In this document: one piece after another, positions 44,880 to 56,416 of the stretch
How the letters are laid out: every line of letters begins with the position of its first letter
Position numbering within the stretch: position 1 is the first letter of the stretch
From: Cristatella mucedo
Taxonomy: Eukaryota > Bryozoa > Phylactolaemata > Cristatellidae
NCBI GenBank assembly: GCA_009760855.2
Contig: WPIO01000176.1
Span: forward strand, 482,001-546,000
Reading direction: 5' to 3'
Length of the DNA: 64,000 nucleotides
The notes under the pieces: model-generated
What the model was told of the DNA's origin: nothing
Seen by the model: only the letters and a program-made list of their open reading frames with translations
Database searches by the model: none
Position numbers and translations under genes: made by a program

Positions 44880-47535
44880 GTGCCGCCATCCGCCATTCTT
44901 TGTCCCCCCCCCCCAGTCTTAGCCCTTTACGTCGACCGACTGACCTTACTTACTGTCCTCAGCTATTCAGCCCACTGCAAGCCATGTCTACTCACCTCAC
45001 TCGTCGTCACAATTCCTCGCTTCTCATTGCTTGCCCACTCTGCCTCTTCGTCAGCTCGTCTGCTTCAGTCCTGAACTCACACCTCCGCAACACGCACCCC
45101 AGCTTGAGGGTAACAGCCACCATACCCCCTACGCACAGCTCGTCATTAGACCCGCCTCCCGCCATCAGTTTCCGTCTCCATCGAAGTCTCTACCTTCAGC
45201 CGCACAACCCCTGCTGTACCAGCTGCTTGCCCCACCTTTTGCTCCAGCGCCGTCGTCCTCTGCTCCTGTCGGGGCATCCCCGTGCAGGGAAGCCGCCGCC
45301 GGTAGCCTCTTCAGCCTCCCATCTCACCCCTCGTGACATTGTGGACCTCTGGCTGCCTCGCGTAGGGGACCGTGTTCAGGCACGTGACTGACGTGGCATT
45401 GCGGCCTCAGACCTCCTCTTCAGTGGAGCGGGGCTGTCGCTCGCCCGTGGCATGAGCAGGTACTTTGAGCAGAAGTGCTGCCATGCCCGTTCGAAGCACC
45501 CTCCATCACTGCCGGACAGGCTTGCTCCGGGTGAGCCGTGGCGCACATGGGACGCGAGATGAGACGCCTCGATCCTGCAGTGGCTGTATGCCACCGACCG
45601 TACGAAGGCAATCCGAGAGATCCTTCTTCCGGCACAGACCGTGTTCTCCGGCGAGCTGCAGCTACCACTGGGAGGCCGAATCTTAGGCTCGACCAGTCGA
45701 TAGCAACCGCCTAGACGCTCTCCTACAAAAGACGGTCCATCTCGACTGGCAGCCTGATTAAGAAAAATTACTATCTGATTTAACAGACTCTTTTTGCATA
45801 GTGATAGAAGAGCCTTTACGGCTATCACCACCGCTTGCAGTGGCAATAAATGATCGCCCACAGCAGGATTCGAACCCACGACCTCGGGGCAAAAAAGCAA
45901 CCGCCTTACCTAGTGAGCCATTTCGGCTCACCAATGTCACCACTGTCCGAGGACGACCTTGCCACAAGCCTTCGCAGAGCCCGTAAAACCTCTCCAGGAG
46001 CTAGAATGCCGCCACCTGCGCCCCGTTGACCCTGGATGCAGGCTAGTCGCCTGCATCCTGAAAGGGCTGCATCCACTGCGGGGACGTCCCTTCAGCGTAG
46101 ATCTCACGAGATCTCACGATCCCGATCCACAAAACCGGCGACCCAAGCAGCCTGCCCAGCCACTGTCGACCGATCCCGTTGCTGCCCACGCTTTATAAGC
46201 TGCTCTCGGGCTGCCTGGCCGCAAGGCTGAGCAAGGCTTGAGGGCGACTGTTGTGTGCTGTCTCTCCAGCTGAAGAGCGTTTGTGCGGGCGTGGAGGGCT
46301 GTGCCTCGAGAGCAATCCCTCCTAGTGTCCAGTGCGCCTTTGACGAGGCGAGCGATCGGCGAGGGACCAGCATGGTCAACTCGGCGTGCCTCGATCTCCG
46401 CCTCGACCTTGACCTCGACCTCGACATGCCTCGACCTCGACCTCAACCTTAATCTTCACGACCAACTCAGCGGTCATCCGAGTCACTCAAGCCTGCTGCT
46501 TGCCTTGGCTTTTGAATGAGACGAGTCGCACGACATCGCCTCGACCGGGCCCTAGACAGCATGGGCAGCAAGCTTTCGTCTGTCGTGGAGCACTCACGGT
46601 ACCTGAGAGCCGAGCCGTATTCGGCCCTGGAGACAGGTTTGGCCCAGCCTCGCTGTGGGTGCATGCACGACGGTGTCTTATGTGTCTCTCCTGTTGCATC
46701 TCGCTGGCCGGCTCGGCTCCTGGTGGTCTCAACTGACCCCCGATGAGGTGGAGCGCTCGCCCATGCCGCAGGTTGCCATTTCAAAACTGCACGAGTTAAC
46801 CAGACTGGCTGACGGCCGGGCTTGGGCGGCCCAGCCCACTCAGGGCGGGGTCAGCCGTTGCCTGCCCACGGACTGGTTCGCTACCCGCAGCCACTTTCAG
46901 ACCACAGGTTTGGGCCTGTCGTTCCGGGCGGTGGCGGTTCGTTCACCGTGCTCGGGTGGACGTGCTGCTGGTCGGCGAAGCTAGGATCTGGTCATACTCT
47001 GGAACGGCCGCCAACTGTCGCCTTGGCCGCACCGAGACTGAAACCGTCTGGCATGTACTAAGCCACTGCCGACCGATGCAGCAAGCAATCACAACCTGGT
47101 TTTGGGTCGCCTAATCGGAGCTCTTCCGGCCACAGTGCTCTCCCAGCCTCTCGGCAGGCCGCGCCAACCTGCTTGCCCGGGGTTCGGTTCTCAAGCTGGA
47201 CCTGTTCATCGACAACGGTACCGACGTGGTCATAAACGACCTAACCTTGCCGTTTTACGGCAGCAAGGATGCCCTGGTGGTGGCGGCCCCGGAAAAAGGT
47301 TGATAAGTACGAGGCCATAGCCCGGTCTCTCCTGACTGCTGGCTACCGGTCGGCAGTGGCACTTACGCTTTTCGTGGTCGGTGCTCTGTGTGGCTGGTGG
47401 CCGGATAATGAAGCCTACCTGGCAGACCTCAGCATTTCGCGAAAGGAACGGTCGGCATTGCGGCGGCTGTGCGTCTACGACGCCATTTCTGGCTCGGAAG
47501 CCATGCAGTCCCTGTTCCTGAACCACAGACATTAA
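44880..47535 (+). mobile_element. Degraded R2/NeSL-type retrotransposon with restriction-like endonuclease
   Basis: Order of remnants: a C2H2 finger (CPLCLFVSSSASVLNSHLRN then TH, about 45035-45100); a pre-RT linker (HLTPRDIVDLWLPRVGDR); RT fragments LSEDDLATSLRRARKTSPGA (about 45940-46000), LYKLLSGCLAARLS (about 46190-46230) and QCAFDEASDRRGTSMV (about 46330-46380); a zinc-knuckle-like ETETVWHVLSHCRPM (about 47035-47085); and an endonuclease region (47190-47535) with LFIDNGTDVVINDLTLPF, KVDKYEAIARSLLTAGYRSA, VVGALCGWWPDN and RRLCVYDAISGSEAM. Finger, RT, Cys-His motif and C-terminal endonuclease is the architecture of the R2/NeSL group. Many stops and shifts mean it is dead. A SINE2 interrupts it. 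Confidence 0.72.
45770..45932 (-). mobile_element. SINE2 (tRNA-derived), best copy, inside the R2/NeSL element
   Basis: Reverse complement: TGAGCCGAAATGGCTCACTA then GGTAAGGCGG (box A region), GGTCGTGGGTTCGAATCCTG (B box), CCACTGCAAGCGGTGGTGAT, and tail CTGTTAAATCAGATAG. Inserted between the pre-RT and RT remnants of the retroelement. Confidence 0.85.
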
Positions 47536-47575
47536 ACTAGCTATGTCTTCTAAGCACAAGCTTGAAAAAACATAC

Positions 47576-48155
47576 GAAGGATTAGGGCTGTCTGTCCGTC
47601 AACAGGCATACAAGGACTACTGTAGATCGTACCAATCGATCTTAGCCTATTAAGGACAGCATTTAGTGGGTCCCTGTGATTCGTCCTTCATGTGCTTATG
47701 CGTGCTGATACTGTGCATGCTGCCACTAACCACATTTGCATGCTGACCCTGTGCATGTCACCCCTAACCATGTTATTCATGTTGTTTATCAAGCATGATA
47801 TTACCCACCATTCAATCGAGTTTCCCTTTGCAGCAAATGTAAAGCGCCTAGAAAGAGATTGAGTTCTCCGAGGGTGCTTTATAAAGTGCATTATTATTAT
47901 TATCATTATTAGCAAAGGCCAAATCTAGTTTCTATTAAAACATTGTTGAGTCACAGGTGCACAATCCAAAAATGTTGATGTTGACGATCAACCATCTCCT
48001 AAATAGCTCCCAGTTAGCTCCTTACCAAGTGATCCCTGTGATGATATAGCTGATCGCTTCTCTAGCCTTTTTGTCCAAAAGATAAGTTGCTAAGATCAGT
48101 GAGTTATGCATTAACTAAAGAAAAGCACCCGGGAGCCGACGCGCCCCCCCCCCCC
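47576..48155 (+). mobile_element. LINE family A linker fragment with a nested family A tail
   Basis: GTAGATCGTACCAATCGATC then TTAGC, and the resuming AGCAAAGGCCAAATCTAG, are collinear with family A at about 19890-19925. A 3'-end copy (47645-47910) lies between, with TTAGC on both sides. The outer fragment continues to about 48135 (TTAACTAAAGAAAAGCACCC) and then enters a poly(C) run. Confidence 0.8.
47645..47910 (+). mobile_element. LINE family A 3' end nested in an older family A
   Basis: TTAAGGACAGCATTTAGTGG through the 3'UTR and stem-loop to (TTA)n, flanked by the apparent 5-bp duplication TTAGC. Confidence 0.85.
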
Positions 48156-48163
48156 CCCCCCGC
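48144..48163. repeat. Poly(C) run
   Basis: About 18-19 consecutive C at the edge of the family A fragment. Confidence 0.95.
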
Positions 48164-49475
48164 GATCCTCACAATCTGACAATCCTTTAGTGCCTGCTGC
48201 AAGGAGGGTAATAAACATAAAGACTTATGTTGTGAGTGAGGAACAAGCTAACCTTTTTTCCATTTATGCTATTCGCAAAAAATAGTTGCCTACTTTGCTA
48301 TCTACCACGCCCGAGCTGCAGCTGTTAAAGTTGGACCCCTTGTCGGCGAAACCCTCTTAACCCTCTCGGCCTTCCTCTACGAGCCTATTTAATTAACTTT
48401 AAAGCACACAACCAAATGGTTTCAAAGAATGGCAAGGTAAGAAGTGTCACAATACCGGTTATAAAATTTGAATCCGACAAGTTTGTAAGATGGCCACCAA
48501 GGTGCTCGGCAGCTATAAATGCTGAAAACTACCAGTACCTACTCCTGTAGGTGCTGACATGCATATGCACTTGTGCACATGAAAGCTATCAAATCCAGCC
48601 TCTGAATCGGTGGGAGTGGCAACAAGTATGCCATGTGCCACCGTTGGATTTGCACAACACGGCAGCACCAAAGTTGACCCAGCGCACATGGAATAGCACC
48701 GAGCCGGTCGTAGCTGTTACTTCTTTCGAAGAGCTAGCACTATGCTGGTGCCTTTACTCGCAGAAACTAAGCAATCAACTAACAACTTATGTATTTTTCT
48801 TGCTCATTGCATTCATATACATTATTTGAACATTTCCAGCCTGACAGCTCTTCCTCTAGCTAGCACAACTACGTGTTGTTCAATAACCAAAAAAAAAGTA
48901 TCTCGACTAGTTCCTCTTGTTGAATCGTTACTACTTCTGCCGGCTTCCTTCCTCTCGTTCAATGTGCCAGCTATAGGTGCTTGTCTCGCATCCAACCATG
49001 CTCAGTTCCGGCCAAGGATTTCTCTTTGCCATTAATTACTTGGTAGTTTAGCGCCATTAATTACTTGGCAGCTTAGTTTGCTGCCACGCTCGCTTTGGCT
49101 TAGCGGATTTCCTTAAAATACACACAGGTAGCTTCATCGATTGCCCAGGGTGTTAAGCCAGCTTGCCATTGTTACACCAGGCCCGGTGGCTAGACCAATG
49201 AGTCCGAGTGCAGCTAGATCACTGTATTATCGTCACTGTATCTACATAGAGACATAGCACGGTCAAGCAGCCGTGCTGCATGCACAATATGTCACAAGAA
49301 TCAGGTGCTGCCAGCAAATGCACAGCATGAACCAATAGCAGCATGTACAGGGGTCACGTGCTGGAACTCTGGAGGGAGAGGCTCCGCAGCCGACAGCTTA
49401 TAATGGATGCCCTGCTGCATGTGACGCAAGATCGGCCAATTCTACACAAACAGAGGTGAGAGAAAGGTAAGAGAG
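48164..49475. other. Unassigned DNA
   Basis: No gene, transposon or tandem array recognised across about 1.3 kb. Short open frames near 48.5-49.0 kb lack motifs. Confidence 0.4.
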
Positions 49476-49479
49476 AGAG

Positions 49480-49483
49480 AAAG

Positions 49484-49548
<65 letters not shown>
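49480..49548. repeat. (AG)n microsatellite
   Basis: About 70 nt of AG dinucleotide, preceded by two AGAGAAAGGTAAG-type units. Confidence 0.98.
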
Positions 49549-49550
<2 letters not shown>

Positions 49551-49718
49551 GCATGTTCCAGACGTTAGTGTGTGGCTGAGCCAAGCCAAGCTCTGCCCGA
49601 CCTGCAAATCACGAAGCAACACACGGCCTGGGGTCAGCAGCAACAACCGGAAGCAGCTGATTCATTCTCCAAATTAACGATCGCTCCTCCAACCCAGGAT
49701 GTCACGCCGAGGACAGGG

Positions 49719-51275
49719 TCAAGTGGGATTGTCCTTGAGCTGCGACATGGCAAACGCATACTTGGAACTCTTGGCACTCGATCGCCGCAGGAACCATTGG
49801 ATGAGACCGATTATGCCGGCGGCACCAATTATCGAGAAGATCACAATGGCTGCAATCTCGCCTGCCGACAGGACGTGCGAGTTTGTACTACTTGTCTGCC
49901 CAACCGAGCCACCGCCCGAAGCAGCCGACGTAGGGGTCATGCTGACTGACGAATTCGCCTGCGGCACAGGGCTCGGGCTGGCAGAGGAGCCAATGCTGCC
50001 CGCAGGCACACTGACTCCGTTCGAGACACTGCCAGTTAGCAAAGAAGCAGCCGTGTTAGTGGCGGCGGCGGCGGCGATGTTGGTTGTTGTGTTGGCGCTG
50101 GGAGACGACGTGCCGACGTTGCTAGTCTGCATAGCGCCATTGCCACTAGTCGAGCTGCCCGTCGGCGTGGACACATTGACCGAAGTAGGCGTGTTCGAAG
50201 TAGCAGTGCTAAATGGAACAGCGGCGGGGACGCTAGACGTCGCGTTTGCTGCAGACGTCGAAGCAGCTCCATTTGATGGAGTAAGACCAACTGTGCTGAC
50301 AGCGTTGACAGCAGCCGACGCTGATGCTGTGCTTGGGGCTACTGGGGCAGCGGAAGTGGTTACTGCAGCCAAACTGATGGCTGAGAGAGACGAATTGATG
50401 GCATTGCTGCCGGTCACCACCGAGTTGTTGAATGAATTGCTGGAGGACAAGACTTCGCTACTGGTCGACAGAAGTCCGCTGGTGGTAGTGGTGCCAGCAG
50501 AATAAACTGTACCGCTGGTCGAAGCAGCTGCAGACGTCTCGACGTTTGCATCTGAGCCGCTTGAAGATGACACTCCACTGCTTGTCGACAGTGTTCCACT
50601 GCCAGACGTGATGCCGGCAGGTGGAGCTACTGTACTGGCAGTCTCAGCAGCTGCAGACGTCATGATGTTTGCAGATGAGCCGCTTGTAAAAGAGACTCCA
50701 CTGCTGGTCGATGGAGCAGCACTATCAGAAGTGATGCCGACAGATGGACCTACTGTACTGGTGGTCAAATCAGCTAAAGTTGTCGGAGCGTTTGCAGATA
50801 AGCTGCTTGTAGATGAGATGCCGGCAGATGGAGCAGCTGTACTGGTGGTCGTAGCAGCTACAGACGTCACGCCGTCTGCAGATGAGCTGCTTGAAGATGA
50901 GACTGTACTGCTGGCCGACACTGTTCCACTATCAGGCGTGCTGCTAGCAAATTGAGTCACTGTGCCAATGGTCGTGAAATTTTCCGACAAAAGCATCATC
51001 GTAACAGCAGTCGTAGATGGAGTGGAACTGTTCTCTGAAGTGGACGTAATCGTGCCGCTCCCAAACAGGGTCGGTGAAGATGTAGCACTGCTTGAATTCA
51101 ACACAGTCATCGTCGTGGTAGCACTGCTGTCTACTGAACCCTCGTTGATTGCAGACGTAGTCTGGCTACCAGTACCAATAGTACTGGTCTGGGCGAATGC
51201 AGTCGAAGCAAAGGTCCATGCAACCACAACCCAAACAGCAAAGTGACGTAATGAGCAGGTATCGCTCAAAGCCAT
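49719..51275 (-). CDS. Mucin-like single-pass membrane protein
   Basis: The 518-residue minus-strand frame starts at Met 51275. An in-frame upstream Met at 51353 is rejected because a strong acceptor (TTTTTTTGCAG, exon start 51283) lies between. The signal peptide is MALSDTCSLRHFAVWVVV followed by AWTFASTAFAQ. Residues about 30-465 are almost entirely Ser, Thr, Ala, Gly and Val, with imperfect repeats of about 42 residues containing motifs such as PPAGITSGSGTLSTSSGVSS, so heavy O-glycosylation is expected. A transmembrane helix follows at about 474-496 (IAAIVIFSIIGAAGIIGLIQ), then a basic tail (FLRRSSAKSSKYAFAMSQLK) ending DNPT. No enzymatic domain. The probable role is a cell-surface or secreted-barrier glycoprotein. 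It shares layout and tail style with the gene at 58-2758. Confidence 0.82.
   Translation of the reverse strand: MALSDTCSLRHFAVWVVVAWTFASTAFAQTSTIGTGSQTTSAINEGSVDSSATTTMTVLNSSSATSSPTLFGSGTITSTSENSSTPSTTAVTMMLLSENFTTIGTVTQFASSTPDSGTVSASSTVSSSSSSSADGVTSVAATTTSTAAPSAGISSTSSLSANAPTTLADLTTSTVGPSVGITSDSAAPSTSSGVSFTSGSSANIMTSAAAETASTVAPPAGITSGSGTLSTSSGVSSSSGSDANVETSAAASTSGTVYSAGTTTTSGLLSTSSEVLSSSNSFNNSVVTGSNAINSSLSAISLAAVTTSAAPVAPSTASASAAVNAVSTVGLTPSNGAASTSAANATSSVPAAVPFSTATSNTPTSVNVSTPTGSSTSGNGAMQTSNVGTSSPSANTTTNIAAAAATNTAASLLTGSVSNGVSVPAGSIGSSASPSPVPQANSSVSMTPTSAASGGGSVGQTSSTNSHVLSAGEIAAIVIFSIIGAAGIIGLIQWFLRRSSAKSSKYAFAMSQLKDNPT
50490..50920 (-). repeat. Imperfect coding repeats in the mucin-like ectodomain
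   Basis: Units of about 126-135 nt recur (for example GCAGCTGCAGACGTC...GATGAGCCGCTTG...GAGACTCCACTGCT on the plus strand), producing the repeated Ser/Thr segments. Unit boundaries are approximate. Confidence 0.65.
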
Positions 51276-51295
51276 TCTCAGATCTGCAAAAAAAG
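51276..51295 (-). promoter_or_regulatory. 3' splice acceptor 8 nt upstream of the start codon
   Basis: Minus-strand CTTTTTTTGCAG ends at 51284 and the exon begins ATCTGAGA before ATG at 51275. Either a 5'UTR intron end or a trans-splice acceptor. Confidence 0.55.
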
Positions 51296-52980
51296 TCAAG
51301 GTCATAACAGCCGGCTGGTTTAAAATGAAAGTGACCTCGAGCATGCAAGACATTCATCATCTAGCAGCAGGATTCGCAATTTTCTGGCGACAGGCCCACT
51401 GACCTACAAATGTCACTAGCATGAGCAGGTCATATGCTCAGGCAGCACCAAATTGACCGCGAGCCTTGCGTCGTCCCACAATTCCTCAGATTCTGATCGC
51501 CGGTGCGCAGTCGGTAGGGATGGCTGATTCAACAGCCTCACATATTTAGCCGCAAAAGATTTTCAATGGCTATCATCGTCGCTTGTAGTGGGCAATGAAG
51601 GATCGTGCACTGCAGGATACTCACTGCAACCCACGAGCTGGGTCGTGAAGATGTGCCCACCTTACCCCTGGGGTAAGACCCAGGGGCATCTGGTGGTAGC
51701 ATTGAGATAATGCTGAAACAAGCAGATTCTCCTGAGACCCCTTGGTGTTAGTATTGTAGATAGGTAGATGTGTAGATGGGTAGATAGGCTGAGGATTGTA
51801 AGCATGCACGGTAGTGGCAATAGCCCCTGGCCCGTCTACTTCCGCAACTATTAAAGCAAGTTCATGTTCAAGTGTTGCATCCCGTACAACGTTATCAGCT
51901 TGACAATCAAGTTTACATCAGCCGATGAGCACACAGCAAAGCAAGTTCAGCGTTCTTTAGGGAGTGATTTATCAATGGCTTTTTTTAAGGAAGCTGGTGA
52001 ACTCCTTGTTCGGCATTAGCCAGCCATCGAGACACTCGAAGTGCCCGTAACCATCACTACTGCTACTCCTCGAGGAGTCTAGAGAGAGTGGTGGAGGCCT
52101 GAACGGTGCCTTGCGTAAGACACCATTGCAGAGCTAACACAGAGGGACTCTACTTGTTAGGTTTGCTATGACAGAAACTGATCGTCACTCCTTCGGCTGT
52201 CCTGTCTCTATCGCAGACCACCAGTTGCCTTCTGCGTGCCGACTGAGCGCTCTCTACCCAACCCTCTAGCCGCTAACGCATGGACGAACGTGAGGACGAA
52301 TGCTTTGCAAGGGTCGCAGCGCTCACTTATCATACCTACTGTGAGGCAAGATGCCCTGAATCCCATGTGAGCCTTAGCAACAGGCAAGGCTGGGTGCATT
52401 CTCTGCCTTGGTAAACTCAACAGGAATGCCGGTGGCAAGACACCACTTGCTGCTGCATGTAGCAAGCCTTGCCTTGCTCGAACTCGTGCCGGTTCTTTAC
52501 CGATGAGCTGAGCTTTTACATTACACGGAGAACAATAAGCGTATAAGTGGGACCGAGCTGCCGTCCTGATGCGATGACTTGCCAAGCAGGTGCGCTATTG
52601 TCACAGGCTGCCATCTCCAAAGAGATGTAGCTTGTTCATGCTCACTTGGGTTGCCAGCGATGCGACACGGCAAAGAGAACTGTAAGAAGGCAGTTCCCCT
52701 CGTGGATTAAATACCGAGCAATCACAGCCTGAGACGAGATGCAGACATTCACAGCTAAAATTTTGCTTCTTCCACCCTTGTAATTCCTCGGAGCTATAAC
52801 GAAGAGTCTGTTAGGGCCGACATCTTTAAGTAGAGCAAGCAATGGTAAGCTATTTTGGTGCAACACCGATAGCTAAGAGTCGTCAACTGACGAGACAAAT
52901 AAGACAAAGATATGTCACCGAGCGTTTGGAGTGCGATCGACAAAGTAAGTGGCATGGAAGTAAGCAGCATAGGTCGTTAC
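51296..52980. other. Mostly unassigned DNA containing a SINE2
   Basis: A degraded SINE2 lies at about 51505-51665. The remainder up to the 24-bp minisatellite shows no recognised gene. Confidence 0.4.
51505..51665 (-). mobile_element. SINE2, degraded
   Basis: Plus strand AATGGCTATCATCGTCGCTT, GATCGTGCACTGCAGGATAC, CAACCCACGAGCTGGGTCGT and GTGCCCACCTTACCC follow the SINE2 order. The B box is interrupted by a short insertion. Confidence 0.6.
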
Positions 52981-52982
52981 AG

Positions 52983-53505
52983 AGGGGCAAAAGTGCCAGA
53001 AAGGGGAGGGGCAAAAGTGCTAGAAAGGGGAGGGGCAAAAGTGCCAGAAAGGGGAGGGGCAAAAGTGCCAGAAAGGGGAGGGGCAAAAGTGCCAGAAAGG
53101 GGAGGGGCAAAAGTGCCAGAAAGGGGAGGGGGCGGAAGTGCCAGAAAGGGGAGGGGCGGAAGTGCCAGAAAGGGGAGGGGCGGAAGTGCCAGAAAGGGTA
53201 GGGGCAGAAGTGCCAGAAAGGGGGAGGCAGAAGTGCCAGAAAGGGGGAGGCAGAAGTGCCAGAAAGGGGAGGGGCAGAAGTGCCAGAAAGGCCCCTAGCT
53301 GGTTTGGTCTAGCTGTTAAGGTGCTCGCCCCGACCAAGGTCTGACTGAGGTCGTGGGCTCGAGCCCCGAGGCATATGTGAAGCGCCTGAATAGAGATTAA
53401 GTTCTCTTGGGGCGCTATATAAATGAATTATATTTAATTTAATTTTATATTTAAAGGGGAGGGGGCAGAAGTGCCAGAAAGGGGAGGGGCAGAAGTGCCA
53501 GAAAG
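52983..53505. repeat. 24-bp minisatellite split by a SINE1
   Basis: Unit GTGCCAGAAAGGGGAGGGGC followed by AAAA, CGGAA or AGAA. About 13 units in 52983-53291 and about two more in 53453-53505. The variant is AAA-type at the left, then CGGA, then CAGA, a gradient typical of local unit turnover. 24 nt is in frame, so apparent open frames (GAKVPERG repeats) arise automatically. Confidence 0.95.
53297..53450 (+). mobile_element. SINE1 (tRNA-derived), best copy, inserted in the minisatellite
   Basis: Box A region AGCTGGTTTGGTCTAGCTGT then TAAGGTGCTCG; B box GGGCTCGAGCCCCGAGG (about 53354-53370). The 3' stem-loop runs from AGCGCCTGAATAGAGATTAA (53381) to GGGGCGCT (53416), with tail ATAAATGAATTATATTTAAT. 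Flanked by AAAGG at 53287-53291 and 53453-53457, a probable 5-bp target-site duplication made from the minisatellite unit. Confidence 0.9.
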
Positions 53506-55760
<2,255 letters not shown>

Positions 55761-56331
55761 GAAAGAGAGATGAGTGAAAAGCGGTCGCTAAATTAGGTCT
55801 CCAAACGAAGCGCGAAGTTCCGCCTTAGGCTACGCATTCCGGACTACGAGTCAGGCCCACGCTCGAGTGCTTACTGCAGGCGGCAGCTCACCCACCAACC
55901 CACCCCCACCCAACCCTCGCCGCACGCCGGCGGCCGCGCATGCTTGTGCTATTGTGGTATCGACTTTTACTAACGTCGCGCCAACATCCCGGACCGACGT
56001 CTCCGTTGCGTTCAGATGGCCGCAAGAGGCGACCGCCGCCCGCCGCCGCCTCTAAGCCGTTGGTACGGAGCGTTCGACTACGGAGCGTTCGACTCCAGCG
56101 CCGCGCCGCGCCGGACTCCAGGCGACGGGAGCCTAGGTAGCTAGGCGGTCCCGAGTCGAGTCAACCGACCGACCGGTCGCCGTCGCCCTTCGCGCCGGCG
56201 GCGGCGAACCATTACCTCCGCGGGACGCCGCTGGGCAACGGCTCGCGCGCGCGCGCGCCCCGTCCTGCGACGGCCATGACCCTAAAGAGCCTGCCGCCGT
56301 CGCGGGCAGCCGTCGTCGACTCGGCGGTAAT

Positions 56332-56414
<83 letters not shown>
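56332..56414. repeat. (GGC)n microsatellite, about 27 units
   Basis: Uninterrupted CGG/GGC trinucleotides over about 83 nt inside the GC-rich region. Confidence 0.98.

Positions 56415-56416
<2 letters not shown>

Noticed and set aside
51276..51353. Upstream Met of the mucin-like frame as the true start
   Set aside because: The extension translates through a strong polypyrimidine tract and splice acceptor; the Met at 51275 begins a good signal peptide.
52842..53337. Repetitive proteins with GAKVPERG or LLPLPFLA repeats
   Set aside because: A 24-bp repeat is automatically open in several frames; no start, splice or domain evidence.
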